Shown one piece after another: positions 1 through 12,210 of a DNA stretch of 64,000 bases; positions within the stretch are counted from its first letter, which is position 1, and each line of letters begins with the position of its first letter. The notes beneath the pieces are model-generated. The model was not told the DNA's origin. It worked only from the letters and a program-made list of their open reading frames with translations, and made no database searches. The translations under genes and the position numbers were made by a program. This DNA comes from Malus domestica (lineage: Eukaryota; Streptophyta; Magnoliopsida; Rosales; Rosaceae): NCBI RefSeq assembly GCF_042453785.1, contig NC_091670.1, forward strand, positions 36,343,501 through 36,407,500. Reading direction: 5' to 3'.

Positions 1-3000
1 CTCATTTACCAAAGTAGTTGCACAAGATTTTTTGATGCTTTGCACTGCATATTCCACACGCTGTTTTGAAAGCGGAGGGCTGAAAAAAGCCTGCTCCATT
101 CTATCCTCCAGTGGTTCGGTTACCCCCAACAAAGTTATAGTGTACTCCAAATAGCAGGTCTCTGAAGACAATAACGAAAGCATTCTAGCAGAATTGCCAG
201 CTGCAGCAAAAACCAACTCTTGAGGTGGCAAATCCATACTGAAAAAAGCCGATTGACCAACAGTCATTTGTTTGATAACTGACTCGAGATGTGGAATCAC
301 TGCTCCAGATGCTATCTCAAACTCAAAGTCATCACTACTTTCCAAAAGTTCTTTCATATGTTTTCCTTCAGTCACCAAAGAAACAGAATAATTCGCACAT
401 GCTAAGGACCCAATAGATGGAAAAACACCAGAATCCGGTCCTTCTATACTTAAAGAACGAAGTTCAATTCCAGGGAGAGCAAATGACGCATTCACAGAGT
501 TGGAATATGCTAATTTGCCATCTTCAGTCTCATTATGCCCAACATTATGAATATGTTGGCACAGCATAAATGTTTTAATAAAGGTTTGGGAATCGAATCT
601 AATGTTATGGCCATCAGCAGAAGTACTTAGTCTCTCTAAAGGCACAGTTGGATCCCCAAAATATGCATTTAACCATAACAGAACTTTCAAAGAAGCATTC
701 TGGATAGCATCACTCTGCTTCTTAAAAGTCTCTTTTGGTGAGCACTCTAAAATAATATCCTCAAACTTGGAAATTATTTTTACTTCACATCTAAAGCTAC
801 CTCTGGGTTCAACTATCTCATTTACGCCAGCATCAACAACACAGCCATTTGCATATTGTGTCTCTTTCCCAGCCAAGTCTGTCACCTTTAACTTCTTGTG
901 TGATATTGGTGACTCGGATGATTCCTCTAGAGTGCTTCGAGGAGTGAACATGGGCTCAAGCCGGTGCTGATGGCAGAATGTACATAGTATATCCCATGGC
1001 ATCGAACCCTTCCATTTTGCTTTGGCAGTAAATGCCAAAGGTAACTCAGCTGTAAGTATTCCTTCTCTGGACAACTTGTAAATTCCACTTGGTGTCTTGC
1101 CAATGACCATCCTGTAGACTTATTTTAAGTACGATTGAATTATGCAATGTTGTACACTACTACTGAATGATGCAGCAAGGAAACAGGAGAGTTCCTCTTT
1201 TTATGTACTTTTCAAATGTGGATTTTGGAAGACAGTAAGTACTGTGTGGTTTCTATCGATATATCTCAGTTGTCTAGGTTAAACACTTATTGGGTCTTTA
1301 GTATGACAGTCAGAAGATTTTTTTCCCAGCTGGGATTAGTATTTCATTCAACCAAATATATTATATTTTTCATAACTAGTCAAGCAAGAAATTTCCAAGA
1401 GTTTTACGAGTCCTATATTTGAGAAGGATGATACTACAGAACCGAAGTATTTTTCCAACTATCTCACATACAGTGGGTCCGACAACATGCATATGAAGGT
1501 TGGGAAAAGAGTTTGATTAGGAAGTATTTTTTCCATTGGCACGAAAGCAAGGTAAAACAAGAAAAACGTTTTGAAAAGGTGAACATTTCAATACAGTATT
1601 AGTCAGAAGAGACCTGTGATATGATTGCAGGGAAACATCTTCATAGAAAAGGTCTTTGGACCTCTGCGTGAATCCAATGGATGCCAAAACAGCGTCACCA
1701 TATATATCTTGGCCAGACAAGGAACTTGCTCTTGCATTGAAAGATCCTTTGGAGTTGCAAGCTCCCTTGGCATGTAGAAGATCAGAAGAAATATCCAACA
1801 GATATTTCTTGGGAGCAGCAAAGTACAGTCTTGTCTCAGAGGAAGCCTTACCTATAGGCCTGTCAAAGAATTTGTACCACACGTTAAGCACAGTCGGTTA
1901 CAGAGTCAGCAAACTGTCCTCCCAGATTTTTTCCAAATTATCCTTTCAACATACCTTGAGATCAGAATGTCAGCAGCATTCAATAACCCAAGTTGTTTAG
2001 CAATAACATCCAGGAAATACCCAGAAGATGAGAGATTAAGGATTACTTTTTCAACCCTCTTTTCTAAAGAACATGGTACATTTATGGCTTCAATTGAAAA
2101 GTTTTCTCTGGAGTCTGATTGCTCCACAGATGATGACTCTATTATTTCAGGAGTGTATGGATTTTTCCTCCTAATCCAGAGCTCTTCCTCACAAGTAGCA
2201 AGCAGTCCAGATAATCTAGCAGCAGCCCTCATAACATATGATATAACCAAGAAAGGATTTGACTCCACCTCAGGATCAATGGATTTACACATATTAAAAA
2301 GTCTTGCATCAAAGACGGCAATGACAGAAGCAGGAATCTGACCTGAAAGGTCACCTTCTCTCTGCAAAGCTGCTCTGAAGTGACCACTCAGAGGATGAAG
2401 AGCTGGAAGAAACTATAACAGTGAAACATAAGAGAAAATGTGAAAATAAACTCAAATCGGCTTCAAGAATATCTCAGAAACTTATTTCCTAAAGCAATCC
2501 AGGTCAAGATAAAACATATCAAGCCAATTCCTTCCATCTCCACAAAGTCGAAGCAAATTGAGTCCTTGAAAAAAAAAAATACAAGTAAAGAAGAAAGGGA
2601 AAGATAGAGAGAGGTAGAGAGTAATTTACTAAATAAGCACAAGAATTTAAGCATGAGTTGCTACAGATAGATTTAGGAACAAAGTTTCAACGTACATATA
2701 TGTTAATGCATACAGTTGGAGCATGACTGTGATATAAATAAGCAGAAAGGGCTTCCAAAGCTCTCAAATTCAAAGAGATAACAGGGATGCTAGGTCCAAG
2801 AAAAAGTTTACACTCTTGTCCAATTAAGAAAGGTAACCATCATATGCTTTTTGCAAAATTAAATGTACACACTTATATGTTGCAGAACATGTATTAACTG
2901 TTTACCAACCTCGTCTGAAAATAAGAAACTGACATGAGCGACTAAATTATCCCATGCTTCCTGCAGAGTAGGGACTTTTGTTGGATCAACGCCTAACTGC

Positions 3001-3987
3001 AAGAAACAGATACAACATTTACTAACCATTATCATAAAATAAGAAAGAAGACGATCTAGCAAAGTTTTTAAAGAGGCAGTAAGCTACTATAACCTTCACT
3101 AGTGTAACAGCATACAACCACTGCAGCAAATATTCATAGAAGAAAAAAAAAACTACAGAAAAATATATTTATACGAAGAAGAATGCTATAAAATGAGCAA
3201 ACACATCAAAATTTTTATAACGCAGAGCAAGAAAATAATTTGCACCCTAAGTCCAACTATTTAGGTCCACAATCCCTCGGCCCGCTGTCTAGATGAGAAA
3301 ATTTTCCTTTCCACCCACACCAGATCCCCTTGGCTCAGACACCCACACGATGGAAGAAAGGTTTTATAGTAACAAAAACTCAAATACTTCAAGTAAAAAT
3401 TTTATCTTCCATATCTGGACTAAGAAGGATCTGAGCTATGAGCATAATTAGCTGTCCAAAACAGAACAATTGTCCACGCTCCTCGTTATACATTAAAGTG
3501 TCAATATGTAACTGACAAACAATCATATTGAACATAAGGTAAATGTCCAGATTGAGATGGGTGATGTCCAAGCAACAACCATAAGAAGATTTAGACAAAC
3601 CAATGCGGGAATCTCAATTCTAATGATAATTGTTGAACACTGAGCAAAATTTCCATTATCTTTATTGGGGTAGTCAAACAAAATAATAGATTACAGAAAG
3701 GAGAACAAACAAACCTTTTCTAAGGCCAATTCAGCGGCAGATTGCTCTGCGTCCTTCTTCTTTTTAAAGGTTCCAGATACGACAGTAACTTCTGGAAGTT
3801 GCAAGGTACAGCGATAAAGGCAAGGGCCCTTCTGCATAATGGCCAACCGTGGACATCCATTTTGAGGAGGCTCATGCACTTCCTCTACTTTATAGCAGGC
3901 CATGCTACCGAATTTTTTGTGTATAATAGCCTTAGGTGTATCAGTATTGTTTCGCATTGTAACAGTTGCAGCTCCTTCAGTTTCCAT
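1..3987 (-). CDS. HEN1: HEN1 small RNA 2'-O-methyltransferase, N-terminal part (truncated by window edge)
   Basis: HEN1 methylates the 2'-OH of the 3' nucleotide of plant miRNA and siRNA duplexes and protects them from uridylation and decay. Five coding exons can be read on the minus strand with GT-AG junctions and consistent phase: 3987-3715, 2996-2910, 2412-1955, 1859-1614 and 1111-10 (722 codons). The first exon carries double-stranded RNA binding domain 1 (TPKAIIHKKFG, KKKKDAEQSAAELALEK). Exons 2-4 hold the La-like central region (SGQDIYGDAVLASIG). Exon 5 holds dsRBD 2 (FRCEVKIISKFEDIILECSP) and the FKBP-like domain, ending at SKQRVEYAVQSIKKSCATTL. A donor at 9-8 ends the exon where Arabidopsis continues with the FGCGSG SAM-binding motif, so the catalytic domain lies left of the window. 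The ATG at 3987 is chosen because upstream in-frame codons lack ATG. The assignment rests on residue-by-residue similarity to Arabidopsis HEN1 as remembered. Confidence 0.95.
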
Positions 3988-4760
3988 CAGCACCCAAGAG
4001 ATCTTCAACTATAAGTTTTTATATACGTTAGATAGGATGTCCTTTATGTAATTAAAAGTTACAGGTACAATCCAACAATGAAATCAGACGAAAACCTTTA
4101 CTATCCAGCTACCAAACAACTAATACTCGTGTGATTACATTGAAAAGCAGTAAATGGACACATATAAGGAACGAAAACCAATAGCACATTCCAGACATTT
4201 GAGGAAACCGTATACCATAATACTCAAAAACATGACACCACTAAGAAAATAAAACACAGGCTGCAAGAAAATGTCCGTATAACCTCAACTTAACATTCAA
4301 TATCTGGCTCTTGTTCGTCAAAATCATCCTGAATAAAGGCTCGAGATTGACCAAAAGCAGCAATGCGCTAAGTAATTGCAACAAAGGTGGCTGAAAATTA
4401 CTGGGTTCTCAAGCAAGAGACAATAAAACAGCAAATTCGCACAGAAAGTTGGGGAAAAACCTTGAATTTGTTGAAAATTGAAGATACTTGCAAACCCAAC
4501 TCAGAAAATCAAGGAATGTGTACGAAAAAGCCTCAAAAGGTGAAGAGATAAAGCAATGGCATGGAAGAGAGGGTCCGTACGATCAAGTAAAGAGCAAAGG
4601 CCGTACCTTTCCACATTCACAACGGCAATGGTCGAGAGAGAGCGAGAGAGGGTTTGGGGGTTGTGAGATATCTTTCTTTGTTAGACTTAGCAGAGACAGC
4701 GAGAGAAAGGGGGGAAAGGTTTTGGAGGAAGGAATATATCGACATGAAACTTGTACACGG
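3988..4760 (-). other. HEN1: HEN1 5' untranslated leader and its intron
   Basis: The coding exon of HEN1 is preceded by an acceptor (TATAG, 4013-4009), so at least one untranslated exon lies upstream. A good donor candidate, GGAAAG|GTACGG, ends at 4607; alternatives exist near 4490 and 4461. The purine-rich stretch 4620-4740 (GAGAGAGAGCGAGAGAGG and similar) is typical of plant 5' UTRs. No open frame here looks like a real gene. Confidence 0.5.
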
Positions 4761-4901
4761 GGTTTTGGGGGACCCCGGGGGACTCGTCTTCTTTTGCCCT
4801 TTGCCTTGGTTGCTAAGGTGTTTATCTAACAAGTCAGGTAGCTGACAAGTTAGTATCGAATTCATTACAAATACATATTATTATTAGAGAGGAGATACGT
4901 G

Positions 4902-5824
4902 TGTTAACGGAGATCTTGGTCTGATTGGATTCCACTCTTGTCATGTCACTATTTTGAGACAAGACTTTTTGATCGGAGACTAGATCACTGTTAAGTGTAA
5001 TGTTTTTTAGCCAGGAACTAGATCATCATTAGACGAGATCTTTTGGCACGTGATAGACCACCTCTTCCAAGTGATAACCCACCTCTTCCAAGTGATAACC
5101 TCTCTTGTGGTCGGCTCTTTAGTGGTCAACTCTATAGTGATTGATTCTAGTGGTTAGCTATTCAGAAGACCATCCTCGAGTGGTTAGCACCACGAATGAG
5201 CACCTTGGAAGACCACTTGGTAATTGTATCACCATTTACTCCAATTAGCAAGCACTCCGGAAAGACCACCTCTCCCAAGTGCTCTAAGGACGACGGTATC
5301 TCTGCGCGCTTTTTATAGACTACCATTAAATAAAGACCTTTTGACTATTTGACTAAGATTAGATATTTATTGATCTTTAGATATTTGTTGAGCTTTAGAT
5401 ATTTATTAAGTGGTTTACATGAGGCCACGTCATCTTGTAAATGTGAGTAGCCCCTCGCCACATACATGATCTTTTGGTGGAAGGTCTCTCTCCTTTCCTA
5501 TTCTTATTCACGTACATCCCCTCCTCTTACACTTTACTTTTTGTCTTATCGTCTTTAAAAAAAATTAATATAAAATGTTAACGTGGCTTAACTGTAACCG
5601 TTCAAGTAGAAGGAAAGAAAAGGAATGAGAGATTAGATGAGAGGAGAATCTTACTCCATATAAAAGGGCTATCAAGTAGAAGAAGGGGTTGCACCCTTCT
5701 AGCTCACCAAGACTCCTAAGCCTATTTTACTACAGCGGACCACCCTGTTTATGGATGAACTTTTGTACATCCTCGTGTTTACTCTAGCATCCATTAAGTT
5801 AACTCCCAGTTTCGAGCGTTAACA
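4902..5824. mobile_element. Solo LTR of an LTR retrotransposon (923 bp)
   Basis: The segment begins TGTTAAC and ends GTTAACA, perfect 7 bp inverted ends of the TG...CA type. It is flanked on both sides by the 5 bp ACGTG (4897-4901 and 5825-5829), a perfect target-site duplication. There is no internal coding region or second LTR, so it is a solo LTR left by recombination. A TATA-like CATATAAAAG lies near 5657. Part of the interior (about 5470-5640) resembles one arm of the CACGGTTAAG-type MITE seen at 44-58 kb. Family not identified; lineage would need a database search. Confidence 0.85.
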
Positions 5825-5829
5825 ACGTG

Positions 5830-6351
5830 GGTGGCAAGTCCTGATAGACACGGTGTGGAAGCGAGTCTGGCTACGTGGCCAAGTCACAGTTCTTTACACG
5901 TGGTGAGACCCGATTGGTTGAAATTGACGTCAAACCCGTCACACCGCGCTTTCGGAACAAGTGTCGTTAGACTATTCACGCCGTAAGCAGATGCCTAGTC
6001 ACGCCGTAAGCAGATGCCTCCCTCCGAATATCAACCTCAGATCATATGGCGTGTGCGATCAAGAATTCCTCTTCAATTTGATTCAAGTAGTTTAGAATAT
6101 CGTATTAAACTACGTATAAACGACATGTGGCAATGTATGATAACTTGAAACGGCCAGTGGTGGTGGATCGTCGTGGAAGCGATACAGAGCTAAACAGAAT
6201 CCCTTGAAATATAATCCATTTCCAATTTTCCACAGTGGTTAGTTCAATTAGCTGATCACACTAGAAAAACCAAACGACATACAAAAAGGGAGGCCGATGA
6301 GATATTAAACTTCCCTCCCACAAATAAGCTAACTCAACCCCTAACTTCAAA
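5830..6351. other. Spacer between solo LTR and GHR1 3' end
   Basis: No gene seen. A 22 bp near-tandem duplication sits at about 5978-6019 (CACGCCGTAAGCAGATGCCT twice). The region 6190-6351 is probably the 3' UTR of GHR1. Confidence 0.4.
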
Positions 6352-9300
6352 CTATATGGAGGAGAGATCCTCATAGATGTTCTTAATACCTGGCCTCTCC
6401 CCAACACTTCTTAAACATCGTAACGATATTCCAAGGACCTCCTTCATTCCCTTCTCTGCTGCTGGCATTCCCATTTCCGGCACCAATGCAGCGTCAAAAC
6501 ATTCAGAGCCGCGCCCTTCTGATACCCTTAGCCGGACCCAGTCTGTCAAATCAACACCACTTCCTTCACCTGAAATCACATCGCCCGCACACCTTCCAGT
6601 TAAGAGTTCCAGCATTACCACTCCAAAGGCGTAAATGTCTGACTTAAAGGAGGGAAGCGGCTTCTTGGAAGCAGCCAACTCTGGTGCACGGTAACCCAAG
6701 ACACCAGCATCGAGAATCTGTTCAATGGTGCCAGTTTGTGTCATGAGGCGGTGGAGGCAGTAATCAGCAACACGGGCATTCAGGTCTGGCCCGTCCAACA
6801 AAATATTTGATGCTTTGAGGTTACCGTGTGGAACAGCACGGTCGAAATGGAGATAGTTCAGACCGCGTGCAACGTCAACTGCAATTTTGAGCCTTTGGGC
6901 CCAGATCAGTGGTGGACCTTTTCTTCCTGGTCGATCTGAAAATAGTTTAGGCTCATTAGAAATGCATAGGGAAGTTACCTAAATACAAACACGCGCACAG
7001 ATAGATACGTGGGATAAAGATCATAATACACGTCTGCATTCTTTAAGAGGAATGTATTTGATCAGTGCAAGATAAATAGGCCGAAGAGACTAATAGAAAA
7101 ACAGCTTACCATAAAGAAAGCTTGCAAGACTTCCAGGTGAGATATAATCGGAAAGAATGAGCTTCTCATGCTGTGTGGGGCCCCAATAGTACCCTTTCAA
7201 ACCTACAACATTCGGATGCCTCATGTTCGCAAACTTTTTAGCCTCCTTAGCAAACTCCTTTTTCTGTTTCGCCACCCCTTCTCTCAACCACTTAACTGTC
7301 AAGAGCAACCCGTTATCAAGTGTTGCCCTGTAAGAAGTCCCATGGCTACTTCTTCCCAGAACTTCAGCAGGAGCCCTTGACAGCTCCTCGGGGGTCAATG
7401 CGATTGTGTCATCAAGAAAATGCAACTCACCGACCAATTTATCCGGCGACCTCACATCCAGTCTTGCAAGGTTTTCTGTAGTGACTGACTCTCCAGACTC
7501 TGGTGACCAAGAGAAATGGCTGTGCTTTGAAGGGGAGAAACCAGCTACAGCCGCAACTTTTTTGTTGGGGCTGACAATTTCAGATGATGATCCTTTTTGT
7601 GAAGCCATGAGATCCTCATCTGAAACAACCAAAGAGCCACCGGTGGCTGTTCCACGAACACCAGATTGAGTTGGTTGAGCGCGCCTGTGGATGTCTTTGC
7701 TTGTAGTATGCTCTGACGGGATTCTTCTTGACATGCGGATGTAGTGTACGAAGATAGCAAGCAGAAGAAGAATGAAGACGGCAACCACACATGAAACGAT
7801 AATGATTACTTTGACCATTGTGCTGATTGGTCCCCTCTTTGAACTTTCATTTTCGGTACCATTGGATCCCGGAGGACCATTTGGAAATTGTAAACGTGCA
7901 TTCCCTGGGAAAAAGGAAGATCTTGGAAACTTTCCCAGATTTTCCGGGACATCTCCAGAAAGATCATTGTATGAAGCATTAAAGCTTTCAAGACTAGTAG
8001 GCAAGTTGTCAGGCAAGTGACCTGTAAAATGATTCTGTGATATGTCGAATGAGCTTAATGTGCTGATGTTGGTGACTGAAGTTGGAAGAGAGCCAGAAAA
8101 ATTATTTCTAGCAATATTGAATACTTTAAGTCCCTTCAATGAACCAAAATGATCAGGAAAATAGCCACTAAGCTGGTTCTGAGAAAGATCAAGAACCTGA
8201 AGATTTGACTCACTTGACACAGGAGATGAGATATTAATAGACCCGGTGAGAAGATTATCACGAAGGTGAAGTTCTTGTAAAGTGGGCATTGTTAGCAATT
8301 CAGCTAGAATTGTTCCATCGAGTTGATTGGAACTGAGATCAAGCACACTAATCCTTGGATATTGTGTTATAACACTTGCTATAGAACTACTAAGGGTGTT
8401 ATGGGAGAGGTTGAGATAATTTAAACGCAAGAACTGTGGAGTAACATCAGGGATGGGTCCTGTCAAACGATTTTGACTCAGATCAAGATATTTGATGTTC
8501 CCCCATTTCACCATCCTGGTTAAGTTTCCTTTAAATTTGTTATTCGATAGATCAAGCACAGCACAACTTCCGGTCAGCAAGGGTAACTCACCAGTTAGCC
8601 CATTTGAGGAGAGATTGAGGAAACGCAAATTTGTTGACGTAATCATATTTATTGGCCCTGAGAGATGAACTTAGATGTGAGAGGCATACTAAAACACACT
8701 ATACACAAATGACTAAAGTAGAAGATACAAAAACATATTTGCAACAAGGGCAAAAAGTAGTACGTAGATAGAAGTACCTGAGAGATTGTTGCCGCTCAAA
8801 TCTAGTTCACTAACAACTAGAGAATCACCTTTTAAAAGACCATTAGGAATATCTCCAGTAAATCTGTTGTTGCTCAGCTTGAGGACTTGGAGGTCATACA
8901 CGAAATTAAATCCAGGCAATTCCCCTGACAACTGGTTGTAGCTGAGATCCAACACCTTCAAGTTTTCAAACATCTGTAGCTCACCGCCGCTTACCAGTGA
9001 CCCATTGAACTGATTGTGGCTAAGATTCAAGTATTTTATAGTCTCCGAAAGGCGAGGCAGAAATTTCTGCTGTTGTGAACTGGAACTAACAAACATATTG
9101 TCACTCAAATCAACATGAGTGACCTCAGATAGCATCAAAAATTCCAGATCCATATTACCATCGAGCATGTTGCCATGCAAGTCAAGCACGTCAAGACTTG
9201 AAATGAGCTCGAACCCCTTTGGTATTTGCCCGGTAAATCCGTTCGATGACAGATTTAGAGACACCAGTTTAGGCAGCTTTGTCAATGCTGCTGGCAGTGG

Positions 9301-9837
9301 CCCGGACAAGGAGTTGCGACTTAAGTCCAATGACTGGACTGATGAAAGGCCTGAAATTGAATCTGGAATAGAGCCTGAGAAGTTGTTACCAGCTAATGAG
9401 AGGTTCCTTAAGCTCCCTAACCTACCAATCCCAGGTGGTAAAGGTGAAGAAAATAAATTGTTGGACAGGTCAAGAAACTCAAGGCTTTTGAAGTCAGCTA
9501 TGTTGTCGGGAAACTTCCCCATTATCGAATTGTTGGCCATGGAAAGTCTCACAAGCTTCGTTAGATTCGCAAACACGCTCAAGTCCACATCCGCAGAGAG
9601 ACTCAAATTATCAAGGACAACTCCAGCAACATTTCCGCCATTACACACGACTCCATTCCAAGAAGAAGGGCAGCCATCAAAGTCAATGGACTCGTCATTC
9701 CAAGAATTGAGGACATAGCCAGTGGGATCATGCTTGATACCCTTCTTGAACTCCAGCAGCGCCAAAATATCCTGCGAAGGGAGCTGCCCCATGGCAGAAA
9801 TAAACAGAAGGGACACCACAAAAAGCCGACGGAGCAT
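6352..9837 (-). CDS. GHR1: GHR1-type leucine-rich-repeat receptor-like pseudokinase
   Basis: Three exons, 9837-8778, 8657-7110 and 6935-6352, give 1,063 aa. In Arabidopsis GHR1 is a plasma-membrane receptor-like protein of guard cells needed for H2O2/ABA-triggered stomatal closure and activation of the SLAC1 anion channel. The protein begins with a signal peptide (residues 1-17, LFVVSLLFISAMG), an LRR N-terminal cap with paired cysteines (GCPSSWNGVVC), about 20 LRRs up to roughly residue 610, a transmembrane segment (VIIIVSCVVAVFILLLLAIF), and a C-terminal kinase-like domain. The catalytic loop reads HGNLKASN instead of HRDLKxxN and the DFG position reads DYC, so phosphotransfer is unlikely, as known for GHR1. 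The lysine of the VxK motif is kept (LLTVKWLREG). The match to Arabidopsis At4g20940 is strong to the terminal IYEDLSSI. Confidence 0.96.
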
Positions 9838-11404
9838 ACTTGGCCTATATCAATGGCTTAAGCCAGTTGAAATGAAAGCTCAATGTTAGAACAAGAAGCA
9901 AACTTTAAGCCTCTACAACCAATAAATTCAAGCAGGAAAACCAAAACAATATTCCAACACCAACTAAAGCACAACGCAGAACCCTTGCTTTCGATTTCGA
10001 ATATAACGAGAAATAGCTATCAATGTTGTGAACAAATGGGGGCTTTTGAGCTCTCAAATTCAGAGTACAAGAAAATTTTCAGACTTTTTGCAACCACCAC
10101 AGTTGGAATCAAACATGCAATCCGAACCCCCAAATGCTCATCAAAATAACACCTTTTTCCTAATAAAAAGGCCAAACCTTTGAGCTTTGAAGAGCTTCAA
10201 AGAACCAGATTCTCCTTCTCAAAGAGCAACAAAAATGATTTCACCAACACAGCACAGCATCAAGTTACACAGACTGAAAGCAGTAAATCCCAGAAATAAG
10301 CAGCAAAAACTGAGTCACCTTTAGAGATCCAGAAACATTGTCCTGCTAAAAGATCCCGAACTTAGCAACAATGTGGCACTGTAAAAACTATTTTTCTACA
10401 AAGATTCAAGCTTTAAAGCAAAACCCAGAATCTGAAACTGCTAAAAAATTAGAGATGGGATGTAAATGCCTTACCTTTTCCACATTGCTTCTTCACAGAC
10501 CTAACAGTTCAACCAGCTACAGAAAACCCATGAACAAAAACTAGAAGTGGGTCTTTAAAATTACAAGCCAAACAGCAATAAATCAAGGGACCCAGAAGAA
10601 ATATACCCACAAAAGCCCTGTTAAAAAAAAAGTACTTTTAGACTTTTCTTAACTGTCCAAAAACTTTGCTCTTTTTTTAATGAAAGTAAATACAAAAAAT
10701 CTCAGAAAGGCAGCATCAAGAGATGCATGTGGAGACACTAAAGAAAAAAACCAAAGGGGTTCTGTGGCATCGGGGGATTAAACAAAAACCCTAAAAAACA
10801 CTAGCTTTTGTGCCCTTGGGGGATTAACTTCTTTTAATGGTGGCAATTGGGAAAGTAAGCGGGAAAATGTGAGGGTTTTTTTGGGGGTAATTTTAGGGGA
10901 TTACCCGCCAAAACAGGGGACGGAATCTCTCACTTTCCTAGTGGACGTCAAAAGAATTTATGAAATCCAGTTTAAGATTTAGGTTTCACTTTTTGGGGAG
11001 TTAAAAATGTCTGAAAAATTAATGGCACGGAGGATTGTGAGGTCAGTGCCAGGTAGGACTGAGTGTGGGCTCCGCCACTGCCCCTTTGACTCGGGTTCTT
11101 TTACTCCTTTCAAGTTCCCATAAGACCAAAGAGGTGGAGTAGGTGGATGCATAATGATATGTTGTGGGAGTGGGAGTGGGACCCTGAAGCAAACCAGCAG
11201 AACCATTGTGATGATGACACGTGGGAAAGGTGCCCACAAATATGAGAAATCTTTCAATTCGACGGTAGACATGGAGACGTCACGATGCCGTATTTCCATT
11301 TTCTGATCGATCACACAAAGATATGTAGGGAAGCTAGGCACACGTGACCTGCCTGATAGACTTGTATTACATTTGCAGGGGAGATTGGAGAGGATATTAT
11401 TAAT
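9838..11404. other. GHR1 leader, probable leader intron and promoter region
   Basis: A donor-like GGAAAAG|GTAAGGC at about 10473 on the minus strand suggests an untranslated first exon upstream and a leader intron of roughly 600 bp. AT-rich sequence follows. No coding frame is convincing: the open frames at 9883-10149 and 10979-11425 show no recognisable protein. A G-box-like CACGTG occurs at 11341-11346. Confidence 0.35.
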
Positions 11405-12210
11405 TAGGGATGGGTTCGGTTTCATTCGGTTCGATTTTTTATTGAAATCAAAATTGAACTAAAACTTAAGTTCGATTTGGTTTGATTCAAATTTTTTTCA
11501 GTTTTTTTCAGTTCTTTTTTTTATTCAGTTTGGTTTTGTTCGGTTCAGCTTTGGTTTTTTTTTTATTTTATAAAACTTGGCCTTTATTTAATATGTAATT
11601 TGGAAAGAGCACATTGGTAGACTAATAATAAGAAAATGAGGAAAGTTGAAAGTGGGAAGATAGTTGTATATATACAAGATCATATAAACCAATCATATTC
11701 TATCAACAACCTCAATTGCAAAGAAATATGATCACCGTATCCACCTTAAAAAACAAACAAACAGAGAAACTCTTTCAAGTTCCAAAGTTTTCCAAAACTT
11801 TTCTCTATAACCAATGACACATCCTCCCTAATTGAACAAGTATGCTCCTTGAAAAAAAGGGAAAACTAATTAAAATGGCTTGAAAACTTTGAGTTTTAAC
11901 GATAAAGACAATATAAAGGGTAAAGTGAATAATACCAGGTTTGACTTTTTAATGTAAAAATGTGGTTTTTCGTTAAAGTGAACAGTACCACGGGTTTTTC
12001 GTAAACTCCCTTGAAAAAACCCTAGGTTAGTTTCAAACTTGGCAACAAAGTTTCACAAAAGAAACATCATAAGCATACATTCATGAAGTGTAAACGAATT
12101 CGGTTTGGTCCGGTTTTTGGCAAGGTTCGGTTCGATTCAGTTTCTTTTTCGATTTTTCGATGTTCGGTTTGGTTTTTTTTTCGGTTTTCGATTTTTTGAA
12201 CCCACCCTTA
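11405..12210. mobile_element. hAT-like MITE (TAGGGATGGGTTC ends) with a second MITE inserted
   Basis: The ends TAGGGATGGGTTC and GAACCCACCCTTA are imperfect terminal inverted repeats, followed inward by the low-complexity CGGTTCGGTTTGGTTTT sequence common in plant non-autonomous hAT elements. Flanking 8-mers TTATTAAT and CCATTAAC share the core ATTAA, a decayed 8 bp duplication. The interior contains the 155 bp MITE at 11858-12011, so the outer element is older. No transposase frame is present. Confidence 0.6.
11858..12011 (+). mobile_element. 155 bp MITE, copy 1 of 4
   Basis: The sequence runs from GGGAAAACTAAT to TTTTTCGTAAACTCCCT, with imperfect terminal inverted repeats, and shares its whole length with copies at 22723, 23344 and 24858 (core GGCTTGAAAACTTTGAG). 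It lies inside the hAT-like MITE at 11405-12210. I recognise the family as very common in apple/pear DNA; that is memory, not a search. Confidence 0.75.

Noticed and set aside
9119-9718. 199-codon frame on the plus strand
   Set aside because: Antisense shadow of the GHR1 leucine-rich repeats.
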